A stretch of DNA of 11,330 nucleotides from JAKZSU01 sp047517485. Its GTDB lineage: Bacteria > Pseudomonadota > Alphaproteobacteria > UBA7887. Below are positions 1 to 7,741 of this stretch, in pieces. The stretch covers positions 1 to 11,330 of the forward strand of contig JAKZSU010000244.1 in the NCBI GenBank assembly GCA_047517485.1, written 5' to 3'. The notes beneath the pieces were generated by a model, which made no database searches, was not told where the DNA came from, and saw nothing but the letters and a program-made list of their open reading frames with translations. The position numbers and the translations under genes are program-made. The stretch's first letter is position 1. Each line of letters begins with the position of its first letter.

Positions 1-111
1 ACCCGAAGGCACCCCGGTTTCGATTCACCCATCGGGTGTGCCATATCCGCCGCTCCATGTATGCTACAACTTCATGATTCTTATAGCAGAATCGCCTTCT
101 CGCCGCACTGA
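1..111. other. non-coding stretch before the truncated exporter
   Basis: More AT-rich than the genes that follow and with no credible ORF on either strand. The exporter frame is closed by TGA at 109-111. A GGCACCCC / GGGTGTGCC imperfect hairpin (8-42) and a GATTCT / AGAATC mini-hairpin near 76-93 can be drawn. The sequence does not look like the missing part of the exporter, so a deletion or insertion joint probably lies between about 110 and 145. Confidence 0.45.
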
Positions 112-1977
112 ATATCGACGATACTTGGGAAATGCGGGTTATTAGTCAACGTCATTGTGTCGGACCGCGGTCATGTGGCGGGTTTGCTGATCAATATTCT
201 TAAAGGTGAAGACGGCGCGGCGGCGGTCGTAGACGCCTTGGCGCATACCGATCAGATGATCGCCGACGTCAAAGCGTCGCACCCCGATATCGACATTTAT
301 ATCTCCGGCGGTATCGCCGCCGCCTTCGGCAGCGCGGCGCTGAACGAGTTCACCACGCTCTGGCCCATTCTCTACGGCATCGTGCTTTTGGTATTGATCA
401 TCACCTTGCGGGCGTTTTTCGGCACCCTCGCCACTCTGGTGGTGATTTTCATGACCTCGTTGGTGTCGATCGGCGCTTGCGGCTGGCTCAACGTGCCGCT
501 CAATCCGACCACCATCAAGGCGCCGATCCTGCTGCTCACCCTCTCGGTGGCGCATTGCGTTCATATCCTGGTCACCCTGTATCAGGAAATGCGCGCCGGG
601 CGGACCAAGCACCAGGCGGTGATCGAGACCCTGCGCATCAACATGCAGCCGGTATTCGTGACCAGCGCCACCACCGCGATCGGCTTCCTGGTGCTCAATT
701 TCAGCGACACACCACCGTTCCAGATACTTGGCAATATGGTCGGTTTCGGCATGATGATGGCGTTCGTCTTTGCGGTCACCTTCCTGCCCGCGGTGATGGC
801 GATCCTGCCGGTTCGGGTCAAGGTGAAAGCCGGCGCCACTCGCGCGCCGATGATGGAGCGCCTGGCCGATTTCGTGATCGGCAAGCGCCGGATGCTGTTT
901 TACGGCACCTTGGTGGTCATCGTAGCGCTGTCTTCCGGCATCACCCGCATCGACCTAGACGACAACTTCGTCGAATATTTCGATCACCGCTACGACTACC
1001 GCGTTCATGCCGATTTCGTGATGGAAAATCTCACCGGGTTGCAGGTGATCGAATATTCGATCTCGGCGGGCGAGGACGGCGGCATCGCCGATCCGGAGTT
1101 TCTCGACCGATTGGATGCCTTTGTCGGCTGGTATCGCGCCCAACCCAGCGTGGTCAACGTCATTGCGCTGACCGATACATTCAAGCGTCTCAACAAGAAC
1201 ATGCACGGCGACGACGAGGCCTATTACCGCATACCCGAACAACGGGACTTGGCGGCGTAATATTTATTGTTATACGAACTATCATTGCCCTATGGGCTCG
1301 ATCTCAACACCACCATCGATGTTGGCAAGCGGAACACGCGGATGGTTGTCACCATGCGCAATCAGACCTCGATGGGCCTCAAGGCGATGGATGCGCGGGC
1401 GCAAGAATGGCTGCAAGCCAACGCGCCAGAAATTGCCTCGCCGGGAAGCGGTATCTCGATGGTCGTCGCCAACCTGTCGTGGCGCAATATTACCTCTATG
1501 CTGGGCGGCAGCATTCTCGCCCTGGTGTTGATCTCTTTCATTCTGATCATCGCCTTGCGCAGCATACGCATCGGCCTGATCAGTCTGGTTCCCAACCTGT
1601 TCCCGGTGGCAATCGCGTTTGGAATTTGGGGTTACACCGTGCAACAAGTCGGCTTGGCGATCGCCACCGTAGTGGCGATGACGCTCGGTATCGTGGTCGA
1701 CGATACGGTGCATTTTCTCAGCAAGTATCTCCGGGCGCGGCGCGAACGCGGCATGGATCCGCCCGCCGCGGTGCGCTACTCGTTCAACACCGTCGGCTCC
1801 GCGCTGGTGATCACCACCGTGGTCTTGGTGCTCGGCTTTCTGGTGCTCGGCACGTCGGGCTATCGGCCAAGCTCGCATATCGGCTGGTTGAGTTCGATTA
1901 CGCTTGTCGTGGCGTTGCTCGCCGATTTCCTGTTCCTGCCGACACTTCTCCTCATGCTCGATAAGAAGGAGCGCTAA
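112..1977 (+). pseudogene. RND/MMPL-family exporter, 5'-truncated and split by an in-frame TAA
   Basis: This is the remains of a hydrophobe/amphiphile-type RND exporter of the inner membrane. The first part (GTG at 157 to TAA at 1258-1260) holds the end of periplasmic loop 1, a bundle of hydrophobic segments (about 362-820) and the start of loop 2. The second part (1261-1977) holds the end of loop 2 and the C-terminal membrane bundle, including GIVVDDTVHFL, the usual acidic membrane motif. Both parts are in the same frame, and the sequence across the join reads LAA-stop-YLLLYELSLPYGLDLN. Family members read LAAQYLLLYE there, so TAA most simply came from CAA. The N-terminus (first membrane segment and most of loop 1, roughly 150-170 residues by comparison with the usual length near 780) is absent: the frame is closed by TGA at 109-111, and upstream sequence does not resemble the family. 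In the first bundle the usual acidic position reads VAHCVHIL. Reinitiation at TTG 1267 lacks a Shine-Dalgarno sequence. Product very likely non-functional unless the TAA is a sequencing error and the 5' end lies elsewhere. Confidence 0.85.
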
Positions 1978-1980
1978 GCC

Positions 1981-2769
1981 ATGCGCGCATTTATCTCATT
2001 AGCCATCATCGCCGGCCTTGGATTGCCCGTGACGGCGTTGGCCGAGACCGCCGAGGAGAAGGGGCTGCGCATCGCGTTGGAGGCCGATGCGTACAATGCC
2101 GGCTACGGCGATCAGGTCTCCGCGCTCGAAATGTTGTTGCGCAATCGCTATGGCGACGAGTCCAAGCGCTATTTCCGCAGCAAGGTCCTCGAATACGCCG
2201 CCGACGGTGACAAGAGCATCTCGATATTCGACCGCCTCGCCGACATCAAGGGCACCGCGATCCTCACCTTCACCCACAAGTCCGGCCCCGACGATCAGTG
2301 GCTCTATCTGCCGGCGCTCAAACGGGTCAAGCGGATCAGCTCGGCGAACAAGTCGGGCTCGTTCGTCGGCTCGGAATTCTCCTACGAGGATCTATCGAGC
2401 CAAGAGGTCGAGAAATACACCTACAAATGGATCGAGGACGCGCCGTGCGGCGACGGCGCGCAATGTTGGATGTTCGAGCGCTACCCGGTCGATAAATATT
2501 CCGGCTATACGCGGCAGGTGATCTGGATGGAGTTCGAAAATTTCCGCGTCCACAAGATCGATTATTACGATCGCAAGAACGCGTTCCTCAAGACCCTGAC
2601 GTTCAGCGATTATCGCCAATATCTCGATCATTACTGGCGGGCGCGACTGCTCTCGATGGTCAATCACCAAACCGGGAAAAGCACCGAACTGACCTCGCAA
2701 GGGATCGAGTTCAGAACCGGTTTGAGCGATCGCGATTTCGACGCCGCGTCATTGAAACGCGCGCGCTAG
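1981..2769 (+). CDS. LolA-like outer membrane lipoprotein-sorting protein
   Basis: A 262-residue exported protein of the LolA-like family that commonly accompanies RND/MMPL exporters; it is thought to act in the periplasm as a carrier for lipids or lipoproteins. A signal peptide is visible (residues 1-21, hydrophobic core then VTALA before E22). The mature part has the alternating beta-strand pattern of the fold, with QWLYLPALKRVKRI near residues 107-120, FVGSEFSYEDL near 128-138, and a cysteine pair in PCGDGAQCW. AAGGAG at 1967-1972 precedes the ATG at a good distance, and only 3 bp separate it from the end of the exporter gene, so the two were an operon. The gene is intact although its partner is broken, so it may serve another exporter or be on the way to decay. 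The stop TAG overlaps the stop of the convergent lyase gene. Family call is firm; cargo is unknown. Confidence 0.88.
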   Translation: MRAFISLAIIAGLGLPVTALAETAEEKGLRIALEADAYNAGYGDQVSALEMLLRNRYGDESKRYFRSKVLEYAADGDKSISIFDRLADIKGTAILTFTHKSGPDDQWLYLPALKRVKRISSANKSGSFVGSEFSYEDLSSQEVEKYTYKWIEDAPCGDGAQCWMFERYPVDKYSGYTRQVIWMEFENFRVHKIDYYDRKNAFLKTLTFSDYRQYLDHYWRARLLSMVNHQTGKSTELTSQGIEFRTGLSDRDFDAASLKRAR

Positions 2770-3647
2770 TCTTCCGAGCCCCACTTTTCGTCGAAGGCCC
2801 AGACTTTCTCGAAACCGACCACCCGGTTGAAGGCTTCGAAATCGGTGAGCGGGGTCTCGACCGCGCCGCTCGAGCCGGTTTGCTTGAGCGTGCCGTAGAT
2901 CGAGGCCAGCGCCGCGCCGGCGGCGAGAAAGCCGGTCGCCGGATAGATCGCGATGCGATAGCCGATTTCGCGCAGTCGTTCCGCCGGTAACGCCGGTGTC
3001 CTGCCGCCCTCGACGATATTGGCGAGCAGCGGCCGGTCGGTGCTGCGCCCGATGCGTTCCATTTCGGCTTCGCTTTCCGGCGACTCGACGAACAAGACAT
3101 CGGCGCCGGCGGCCTCGAACGCCTCGGCGCGGCGCAGCGCTTCGTCTAGCCCTAAGCAGGTGCGCGCATCGGTACGCGCGACGATCAGCAGGTTGGGATC
3201 GTCGCGGCTGTCGACCGCGACCTTGATCTTGGTCACCATGTCGGCGAGCGGAATCACTTTTCGCCCCAGGGTGTGGCCGCATTTCTTGGGAAATTCCTGG
3301 TCCTCGATCTGCACCGCCGCGACCCCCGCCGCCTCATACGACCGGATCGTGTGCTGCACATTGAGCGGGCCGCCATAGCCGGTGTCGGCGTCGGCGATCA
3401 GTGGGGTCTCGGTGCCCTCGGCGATGCGCCGCGCGCACGCCGCCATGTCGGTCAAGGTGGCGAAGCCGGCGTCCGGCAAACCCAGGTATGAGGCGGAGAT
3501 TCCGTACCCGGTCATGTACAGCGCGTCGAAGCCCTGGCCATCGGCGATGCGTGCCGAAATCATGTCGAAGACCCCGGGGGCGACGATAAGCTCGCCGCTC
3601 TCGAGGCGGGCGCGGAGACGGCTTCGTTTCTCGCTGGCCGCTGACAT
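2766..3647 (-). CDS. isocitrate lyase/PEP mutase superfamily enzyme (methylisocitrate lyase-like)
   Basis: A soluble TIM-barrel enzyme of 293 residues, the family's usual size. Members cleave or form C-C or P-C bonds of 2-oxo, hydroxy or phosphono acids with Mg2+ (methylisocitrate lyase, dimethylmalate lyase, oxaloacetate decarboxylase, PEP mutase). Visible signatures are YMTGYG (44-49), the metal-binding DADTGYG (86-92), EDQEFPKKCGH (115-125) with the lyase-type catalytic Cys123, ARTDAR (157-162) and FVESPE (186-191). The KKCGH loop favours a lyase over a phosphonomutase. I chose the ATG at 3647: AGAAGGAAG lies just upstream, and an in-frame ATG at 3671 would add only eight charged residues and has no better ribosome site. 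It diverges from the mandelate racemase-like gene, so the pair may share regulation and a pathway for organic acids. No prp genes are nearby, so calling it PrpB is not justified. Confidence 0.88.
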   Translation of the reverse strand: MSAASEKRSRLRARLESGELIVAPGVFDMISARIADGQGFDALYMTGYGISASYLGLPDAGFATLTDMAACARRIAEGTETPLIADADTGYGGPLNVQHTIRSYEAAGVAAVQIEDQEFPKKCGHTLGRKVIPLADMVTKIKVAVDSRDDPNLLIVARTDARTCLGLDEALRRAEAFEAAGADVLFVESPESEAEMERIGRSTDRPLLANIVEGGRTPALPAERLREIGYRIAIYPATGFLAAGAALASIYGTLKQTGSSGAVETPLTDFEAFNRVVGFEKVWAFDEKWGSED

Positions 3648-3799
3648 CTCATCTTCCTTCTTTTGGTGCAATGGTCGCTTTTAGCCGGTTGGCGGCACCT
3701 GAGCCAGGGTCATTACCGGTTAGGCCGGGCTGGCAAGGCCTTCGCGCGATAGAGTACGTTATGATTACAGAGCGATTCGCGACACAGGAGGAGCCATAA
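3648..3799. promoter_or_regulatory. divergent promoter region between lyase and enolase-superfamily genes
   Basis: The 152-bp gap must carry the promoters of both divergent genes. For the plus-strand gene a TATGAT box at 3760-3765 is a plausible -10, but I see no good -35 at the right spacing, and AGGAGGAG at 3786-3793 is a strong ribosome binding site. For the minus-strand gene only the ribosome site (AGAAGGAAG, read on the minus strand) is clear. CCGGTT occurs near 3685 and again near 3716, which might be half-sites of a regulator. No regulator gene is encoded next to it. Confidence 0.4.
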
Positions 3800-4984
3800 A
3801 TGCCGGAAATCGAAGCGGTGGATCTCTATTACCTCTCGCTTCCCGAGGTCGAGGCGATCGCCGACAACAGCCAGGATTCGCTGCTGATCCGGATCGTCTC
3901 CGGTGACGATATCGGCTGGGGCGAGTGCGATGCCGCGCCCTTGGCGTCGATTGCCAGCTATTTCGCGCCGATGTCGCATTCGGCGTGCCGTCCGGTTCGC
4001 GACTCGGTGCTGGGCGAAAAACTCGATGGAATCGAGGATATCGCGCGGATCGGCGCCCTGGTGCGCGCCAACAGCCTCGATCTCCTGCAGGCCGACCATA
4101 CCCTGGCTGGCATCGACATGGCGCTGTGGGATCTCATGGGGCGACGACTGGGCGAGCCGGTTTGGCGTCTGCTCGGCCAAAAGCGCGCGCTTCCCAAGCT
4201 TGCCTACGCCTCGCAGCTGTTTGGTGACGATCCCAACCAGACCTTGGCGAAAGGCCGGGCGATGCGCGATGCCGGATACCGCGCCGTCAAGTTCGGCTGG
4301 GGGCCGTTCGGCACGGGATCGGTGGAAACCGACGCCGAACACTTGAGGGCGGCCCGGTCCGGCATCGGCGACGACGGCACTCTGCTGATCGATGCCGGCA
4401 CGATCTGGGTCGATGACGTGAATGCCGCCGCCGCGCGCCTCCCGACGTTGAAAGAGGTGAAAGCGACATGGCTCGAGGAACCGTTCGTGTCCGGCGCGCT
4501 CGCCGAATACCAGCGTTTGGCCGGATTCGCCGATCGCGTCGGTCTGGCGGGCGGCGAGGGGGCGCATAATTTTCATATGGCGCGCCACATGATCGATCAC
4601 GCGGCACTGAAATATGTCCAGATCGACGCCGGTCGCATGGGCATATCGGAAGCGCGGAAAGTCGCGCTCTATGCCCAATCGAGACGGGTGCGTTTCGTCA
4701 ACCACACGTTCAATTCGCACATCGCGTTGAGCGCGTCGCTCCAGCCATTCGCCGGCGATGCCCGCTCGACGCTTTGCGAATATCCCGTCGAGGCCAAGGC
4801 GGTGGCGCGCGAAATCACCCGCGAGCGGATCGCCCGCGATTCGGACGGCATGGTCTCCGCCCCCGATGCTCCCGGCCTCGGGGTCGATATCGATCCGCGC
4901 GCGATCAATCGCTATCTACAGGACATCGATATCCGCATCGACGGTCGCACAATCTATCGTTCGCCGGGGGTGCCCCAGCGCTGA
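3800..4984 (+). CDS. mandelate racemase/muconate lactonizing enzyme family protein
   Basis: A 394-residue cytosolic enzyme of the enolase superfamily, which abstracts a proton alpha to a carboxylate with Mg2+ help; members racemise, dehydrate or cycloisomerise hydroxy and sugar acids. An N-terminal capping domain (about 1-125) precedes the barrel. The metal ligands appear as D198 (LIDAG), E226 (WLEEP) and E253 (GGEGAHNF), with the general-base pair D276 (QIDAGR) and H302 (NHTFNSH), the mandelate racemase subgroup pattern. At the second-strand base motif it reads VKFGWG (K164), so the second lysine of the classical KxK is a glycine. That suggests chemistry relying on the His-Asp dyad, for example dehydration or one-sided epimerisation; this is inference. 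AGGAGGAG sits 6 bp before the ATG. It is divergent from the lyase gene and convergent with the transporter operon, 9 bp away. Substrate cannot be told from sequence. Confidence 0.9.
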   Translation: MPEIEAVDLYYLSLPEVEAIADNSQDSLLIRIVSGDDIGWGECDAAPLASIASYFAPMSHSACRPVRDSVLGEKLDGIEDIARIGALVRANSLDLLQADHTLAGIDMALWDLMGRRLGEPVWRLLGQKRALPKLAYASQLFGDDPNQTLAKGRAMRDAGYRAVKFGWGPFGTGSVETDAEHLRAARSGIGDDGTLLIDAGTIWVDDVNAAAARLPTLKEVKATWLEEPFVSGALAEYQRLAGFADRVGLAGGEGAHNFHMARHMIDHAALKYVQIDAGRMGISEARKVALYAQSRRVRFVNHTFNSHIALSASLQPFAGDARSTLCEYPVEAKAVAREITRERIARDSDGMVSAPDAPGLGVDIDPRAINRYLQDIDIRIDGRTIYRSPGVPQR

Positions 4985-5001
4985 GCGAAGGCGCTATTTT
5001 T
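4977..5001 (+). terminator. weak intrinsic terminator after the enolase-superfamily gene
   Basis: AGCGC at 4977-4981 can pair with GCGCT at 4991-4995, and the stem is followed by ATTTTT at 4996-5001. The stem is short (5 bp) with a 9-base loop and overlaps both the stop codon of the plus-strand gene and the end of the convergent ATPase gene. In a 9-bp intergenic gap this is the only place an intrinsic terminator could fit. Tentative. Confidence 0.3.
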
Positions 5002-6073
5002 CGAGGATGCGCGCGTGCAGCGGGTGCCAGGCGCAATAGAGAGTCGCGCCTTGTCTAAAGCGCCCGACCATCGGGTGGGCGCCGGTTAGCCGGGCGATGA
5101 GGGGCTGGTCCAGGCCATCGACCGCGATATGCACGGCGATATCTTGGCCAAAATAGGCAATGCTTTGCACGGTTCCCTGAAACGCCGCCAGATCTTCGCC
5201 GGGCGGGCGGTCGCCAACGATCAAGTCGATGCGTTCCGGGCGCACTGTGAGGGTCACCGCGGCGCCCTCGGCATGGCCGACGCAGACTGCGGGAATCTCA
5301 CCAATACCCGGAATTTCGAGCGTATCCGGGCCGACGACGCGAGCCTCGATGAAATTCATCGTGCCGATAAAATCGGCGACGAAACGGCTGTCCGGCCGCT
5401 CATACAGGTCCGCCGGGGTGCCGACCTGGCGCACCCGCCCTTCGTCGAGCAAGGCCACCCGATCGGCCATGACCAGCGCTTCTTCCTGATCGTGGGTGAC
5501 CACCAGAAAGGTGATGCCGACGTCGTGCTGCAATTGTTTGAGCTCGAGCTGCATTTGCCCGCGCAGCTTGCGATCGAGGGCGCCGAGCGGCTCGTCGAGC
5601 AACAACACTTTGGGCTGCTTGATTAGCGACCGCGCGAGTGCTGTCCGCTGCTGCTGACCGTCCGAAAGCTGGCCCGGCTTGCGCTTCGCGAGATCGGCCA
5701 TGCGGACTCTCTCGAGCGCCTCGTCGACGCGTTGGCGCAGCGCCTTGCCGCGCACCCCCTCCATGCGCAAGCCATAGGCCACATTGTCGCGCACCGTGAG
5801 GTGGGGAAACAGCGCGAACGACTGGAACATCATGTTGATCGGGCGATGGTTCGGCGGCACCTGGGTCATGTCGTCGCCGTCGAGAAGAATCGTGCCCGTA
5901 TCCGGCGTCTCGAAGCCGGCGATCATCCGCAGCAACGTGGTCTTGCCGCAGCCAGACGGCCCAAGCAGCGCAAAAAACTCGTTTTCGCGCAGGCTCAGCG
6001 ACAGTTTGTCGATCGCCACGGTCGAGCCGAACCGCTTGCTCACCCCATGCAGCCCGATGATCTCGCGCGCCAT
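4994..6073 (-). CDS. potA: ABC transporter ATP-binding protein, spermidine/putrescine (PotA) type
   Basis: The ATPase that powers the importer encoded by the three genes upstream; two copies sit on the cytoplasmic face of the permease pair. It has 359 residues: an ATPase domain (about 1-235) and a C-terminal TOBE-type regulatory domain (about 236-359). Visible are Walker A GPSGCGKT (38-45), Q-loop Q84, Walker B VLLLDE (156-161), D-loop GALD and H-loop H194 (VTHDQEEAL). The signature motif reads LSDGQ (136-140) where the family has LSGGQ; the Asp138 codon GAC (5660-5662) differs from a Gly codon by one base. The next motif reads QQQRTALARSL, with Thr where Val is usual. The ATG overlaps the stop of the upstream permease (TAATG), indicating translational coupling. 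Family call is firm; whether the altered signature still supports transport is open. Confidence 0.9.
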   Translation of the reverse strand: MAREIIGLHGVSKRFGSTVAIDKLSLSLRENEFFALLGPSGCGKTTLLRMIAGFETPDTGTILLDGDDMTQVPPNHRPINMMFQSFALFPHLTVRDNVAYGLRMEGVRGKALRQRVDEALERVRMADLAKRKPGQLSDGQQQRTALARSLIKQPKVLLLDEPLGALDRKLRGQMQLELKQLQHDVGITFLVVTHDQEEALVMADRVALLDEGRVRQVGTPADLYERPDSRFVADFIGTMNFIEARVVGPDTLEIPGIGEIPAVCVGHAEGAAVTLTVRPERIDLIVGDRPPGEDLAAFQGTVQSIAYFGQDIAVHIAVDGLDQPLIARLTGAHPMVGRFRQGATLYCAWHPLHARILEK

Positions 6074-6840
6074 TACGGCGTCCCTCGGTTGAGACGTTGC
6101 GAGAGCAGGATCAGGGTGAAGCTCACCCCCAACACGATGGTTGCCACCGCGTTGATCTCAGGCGTTACCCCGACTCGGATCATCGAATAAATTTCAACTG
6201 GAAAAGTGATCGACGTGGGTGCGCGGCTGACATAGGCGATGATGAACTCATTGAACGAGAGGGTGAACGCGACCAAGGCGCCGGCCAGGATACCAGGAAA
6301 AATCGACGGCAAGACGATGCGCCGGAATGTCGTTGCCTCGCTCGCACCCAAGTCTATCGAGGCCTCGATCATGGTGTGATCGAAATGGCTGAGGCGGGTA
6401 TGCACGATGGCGCACACGAAGGCGATATTGAACACCGCGTGGGCGATGACGATCGAGTGCAGGCCCAGGGTCATGCGGATCGCGGTGAAGAACGAAAGCA
6501 ACGCGATCGCCAGCACGATGTTGGGAAGAATCATCGGTGCAAACACCACCGCGTCGAGCACCGGGCTGCGGCGCAATCTGTCGAGCCCGAGCGCCAGCAA
6601 CGTGCCGAGCACGGTGGCGATCAAGGTCGAGGCGCAGGCGACGATTATCGTGTTGCGCGCCGATTTGAGCAGCGCTTCGTTGTGGAGCAGCTCGCCGTAC
6701 CATTGGGCCGAAAATCCGGTCCACGCGGTGGGCAGGCCGCTGGTGTTGAACGACAGGCCGACAAGAACCGCGATCGGGCCGTAGAGGAACAGATAGACCA
6801 AGGCGACATGAACCCGCAGTGCACCTCGATGGCTAGACAT
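6073..6840 (-). CDS. potC: ABC transporter permease, PotC type
   Basis: One of two inner-membrane permease subunits of the polyamine-type importer, 255 residues with about six hydrophobic segments (first at 10-31). The cytoplasmic EAA loop that docks to the ATPase is clear at 159-179 (EASIDLGASEATTFRR followed by IVLPSIFPGI). PotC-like features include the short N-terminus leading straight into segment 1 and the segment LVAFTLSFNEFIIAY. The ATG overlaps the end of the upstream permease by 8 bases (ATGTCTAG) and its stop overlaps the ATPase start by one base, so all are on one transcript. Substrate is assigned only by class. Confidence 0.9.
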   Translation of the reverse strand: MSSHRGALRVHVALVYLFLYGPIAVLVGLSFNTSGLPTAWTGFSAQWYGELLHNEALLKSARNTIIVACASTLIATVLGTLLALGLDRLRRSPVLDAVVFAPMILPNIVLAIALLSFFTAIRMTLGLHSIVIAHAVFNIAFVCAIVHTRLSHFDHTMIEASIDLGASEATTFRRIVLPSIFPGILAGALVAFTLSFNEFIIAYVSRAPTSITFPVEIYSMIRVGVTPEINAVATIVLGVSFTLILLSQRLNRGTP

Positions 6841-7699
6841 GGGTCCGATCCTCGCGGCCCGCGGCGTGGCGCACGAACAGCGCCTGGACGAACAGCAGGA
6901 TCATCACGATCGCCATCAGGATAAACGCGAGAGACGAGCCGAACGGCCAGTCGCGGGCGCTGAGGAACTGGTCGTAGATCAAGTTGCCAACCATGATTGT
7001 GCGTCCGCCGCCGAGCAGGTCGGGGGTGATGAAGTTGCCGATCGACAGCACGAACACGAACACCGCGCTGGTCGCCGCACCGCCCGAGGTCAGCGGCAGC
7101 ACGACCCTGAAAAACGTGCCGACCGCCGAGCCGCCGAGGTCCAGCGACGCCTCGCGGACTTCCGGCCCGACGCGGGATATCGCCGCATAGAGGGGCATCA
7201 CGGCAAACGGTAGATAGCCATACAACAGACCGACGATGATCGCGAACTGGTTGTACAACAAGGGCAGGGGCTCATCGATAAGGCCGATATCGATCAACGC
7301 GCGATTGATCAATCCCTCGCGATTGAGCAGCACGATCCAGGCATAGGTGCGAATCAGGAAGTTGCTCCAGAACGGCAGCATCACCAGGACCAGGAGCGTG
7401 GTCCGGTAACGCTTCGGCGCGGTGGCGATGAAATAGGCGGTCGGGTAGCCGATGAGCAGCGCCAAGCCGGTGGCGATGCCGGCGATCTTCGCCGACTGCA
7501 GAAAAATGTTCAAATAGAGCGGGTCGATCGCGCGCAGATAATTATCCAGCGTGAAGATGGTAACGATGCCGCCATAGGTGCCGCGCTGGTAGAAGCTGTA
7601 GATGACGATCAGCGCGAACGGCACGAGCATGAACAGCACCAGCCACCCAAGACCCGGGCCGATAAGGATCAGCAGCCGCCTAATCTCGGATACCGTCAT
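6833..7699 (-). CDS. potB: ABC transporter permease, PotB type
   Basis: The second inner-membrane permease subunit, 288 residues with about six hydrophobic segments. The segment LPFWSNFLIRTYAWIVLLN (108-126) is characteristic of PotB-type proteins, and the EAA loop is at 183-202 (EASLDLGGSAVGTFFRVVLP). It pairs with the PotC-type subunit encoded just downstream, whose start lies inside the end of this gene. The ATG at 7699 has no strong Shine-Dalgarno sequence and lies 42 bp after the binding-protein gene, so expression probably depends on read-through from that gene. The C-terminus is hydrophilic (HAAGREDRTHV). Confidence 0.9.
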   Translation of the reverse strand: MTVSEIRRLLILIGPGLGWLVLFMLVPFALIVIYSFYQRGTYGGIVTIFTLDNYLRAIDPLYLNIFLQSAKIAGIATGLALLIGYPTAYFIATAPKRYRTTLLVLVMLPFWSNFLIRTYAWIVLLNREGLINRALIDIGLIDEPLPLLYNQFAIIVGLLYGYLPFAVMPLYAAISRVGPEVREASLDLGGSAVGTFFRVVLPLTSGGAATSAVFVFVLSIGNFITPDLLGGGRTIMVGNLIYDQFLSARDWPFGSSLAFILMAIVMILLFVQALFVRHAAGREDRTHV

Positions 7700-7741
7700 T
7701 CCGGATTGCTCTGGCTGCGCCGCCAGGGCGTCCTGGATACG

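Noticed and set aside
1..45. Possible tRNA 3' end (GGTTTCGATTC followed by GTGCCA)
   Set aside because: The five bases either side of the would-be T loop do not pair, and no cloverleaf can be completed within the window.
477..1964. Plus-strand ORF of 495 codons spanning both halves of the exporter
   Set aside because: Out of frame with the exporter, rich in Arg/His/Gln with no domain or membrane pattern; its continuity across the TAA is a GC-content effect.
1267..1977. Second exporter half as an independent gene starting at TTG 1267
   Set aside because: No Shine-Dalgarno sequence, the sequence is continuous with the upstream half in the same frame, and half-exporters beginning inside loop 2 are not expected.
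3713..4720. Long minus-strand ORF (335 codons) opposite the enolase-superfamily gene
   Set aside because: Antisense shadow in GC-rich DNA; the plus strand carries all family motifs and a strong ribosome site.
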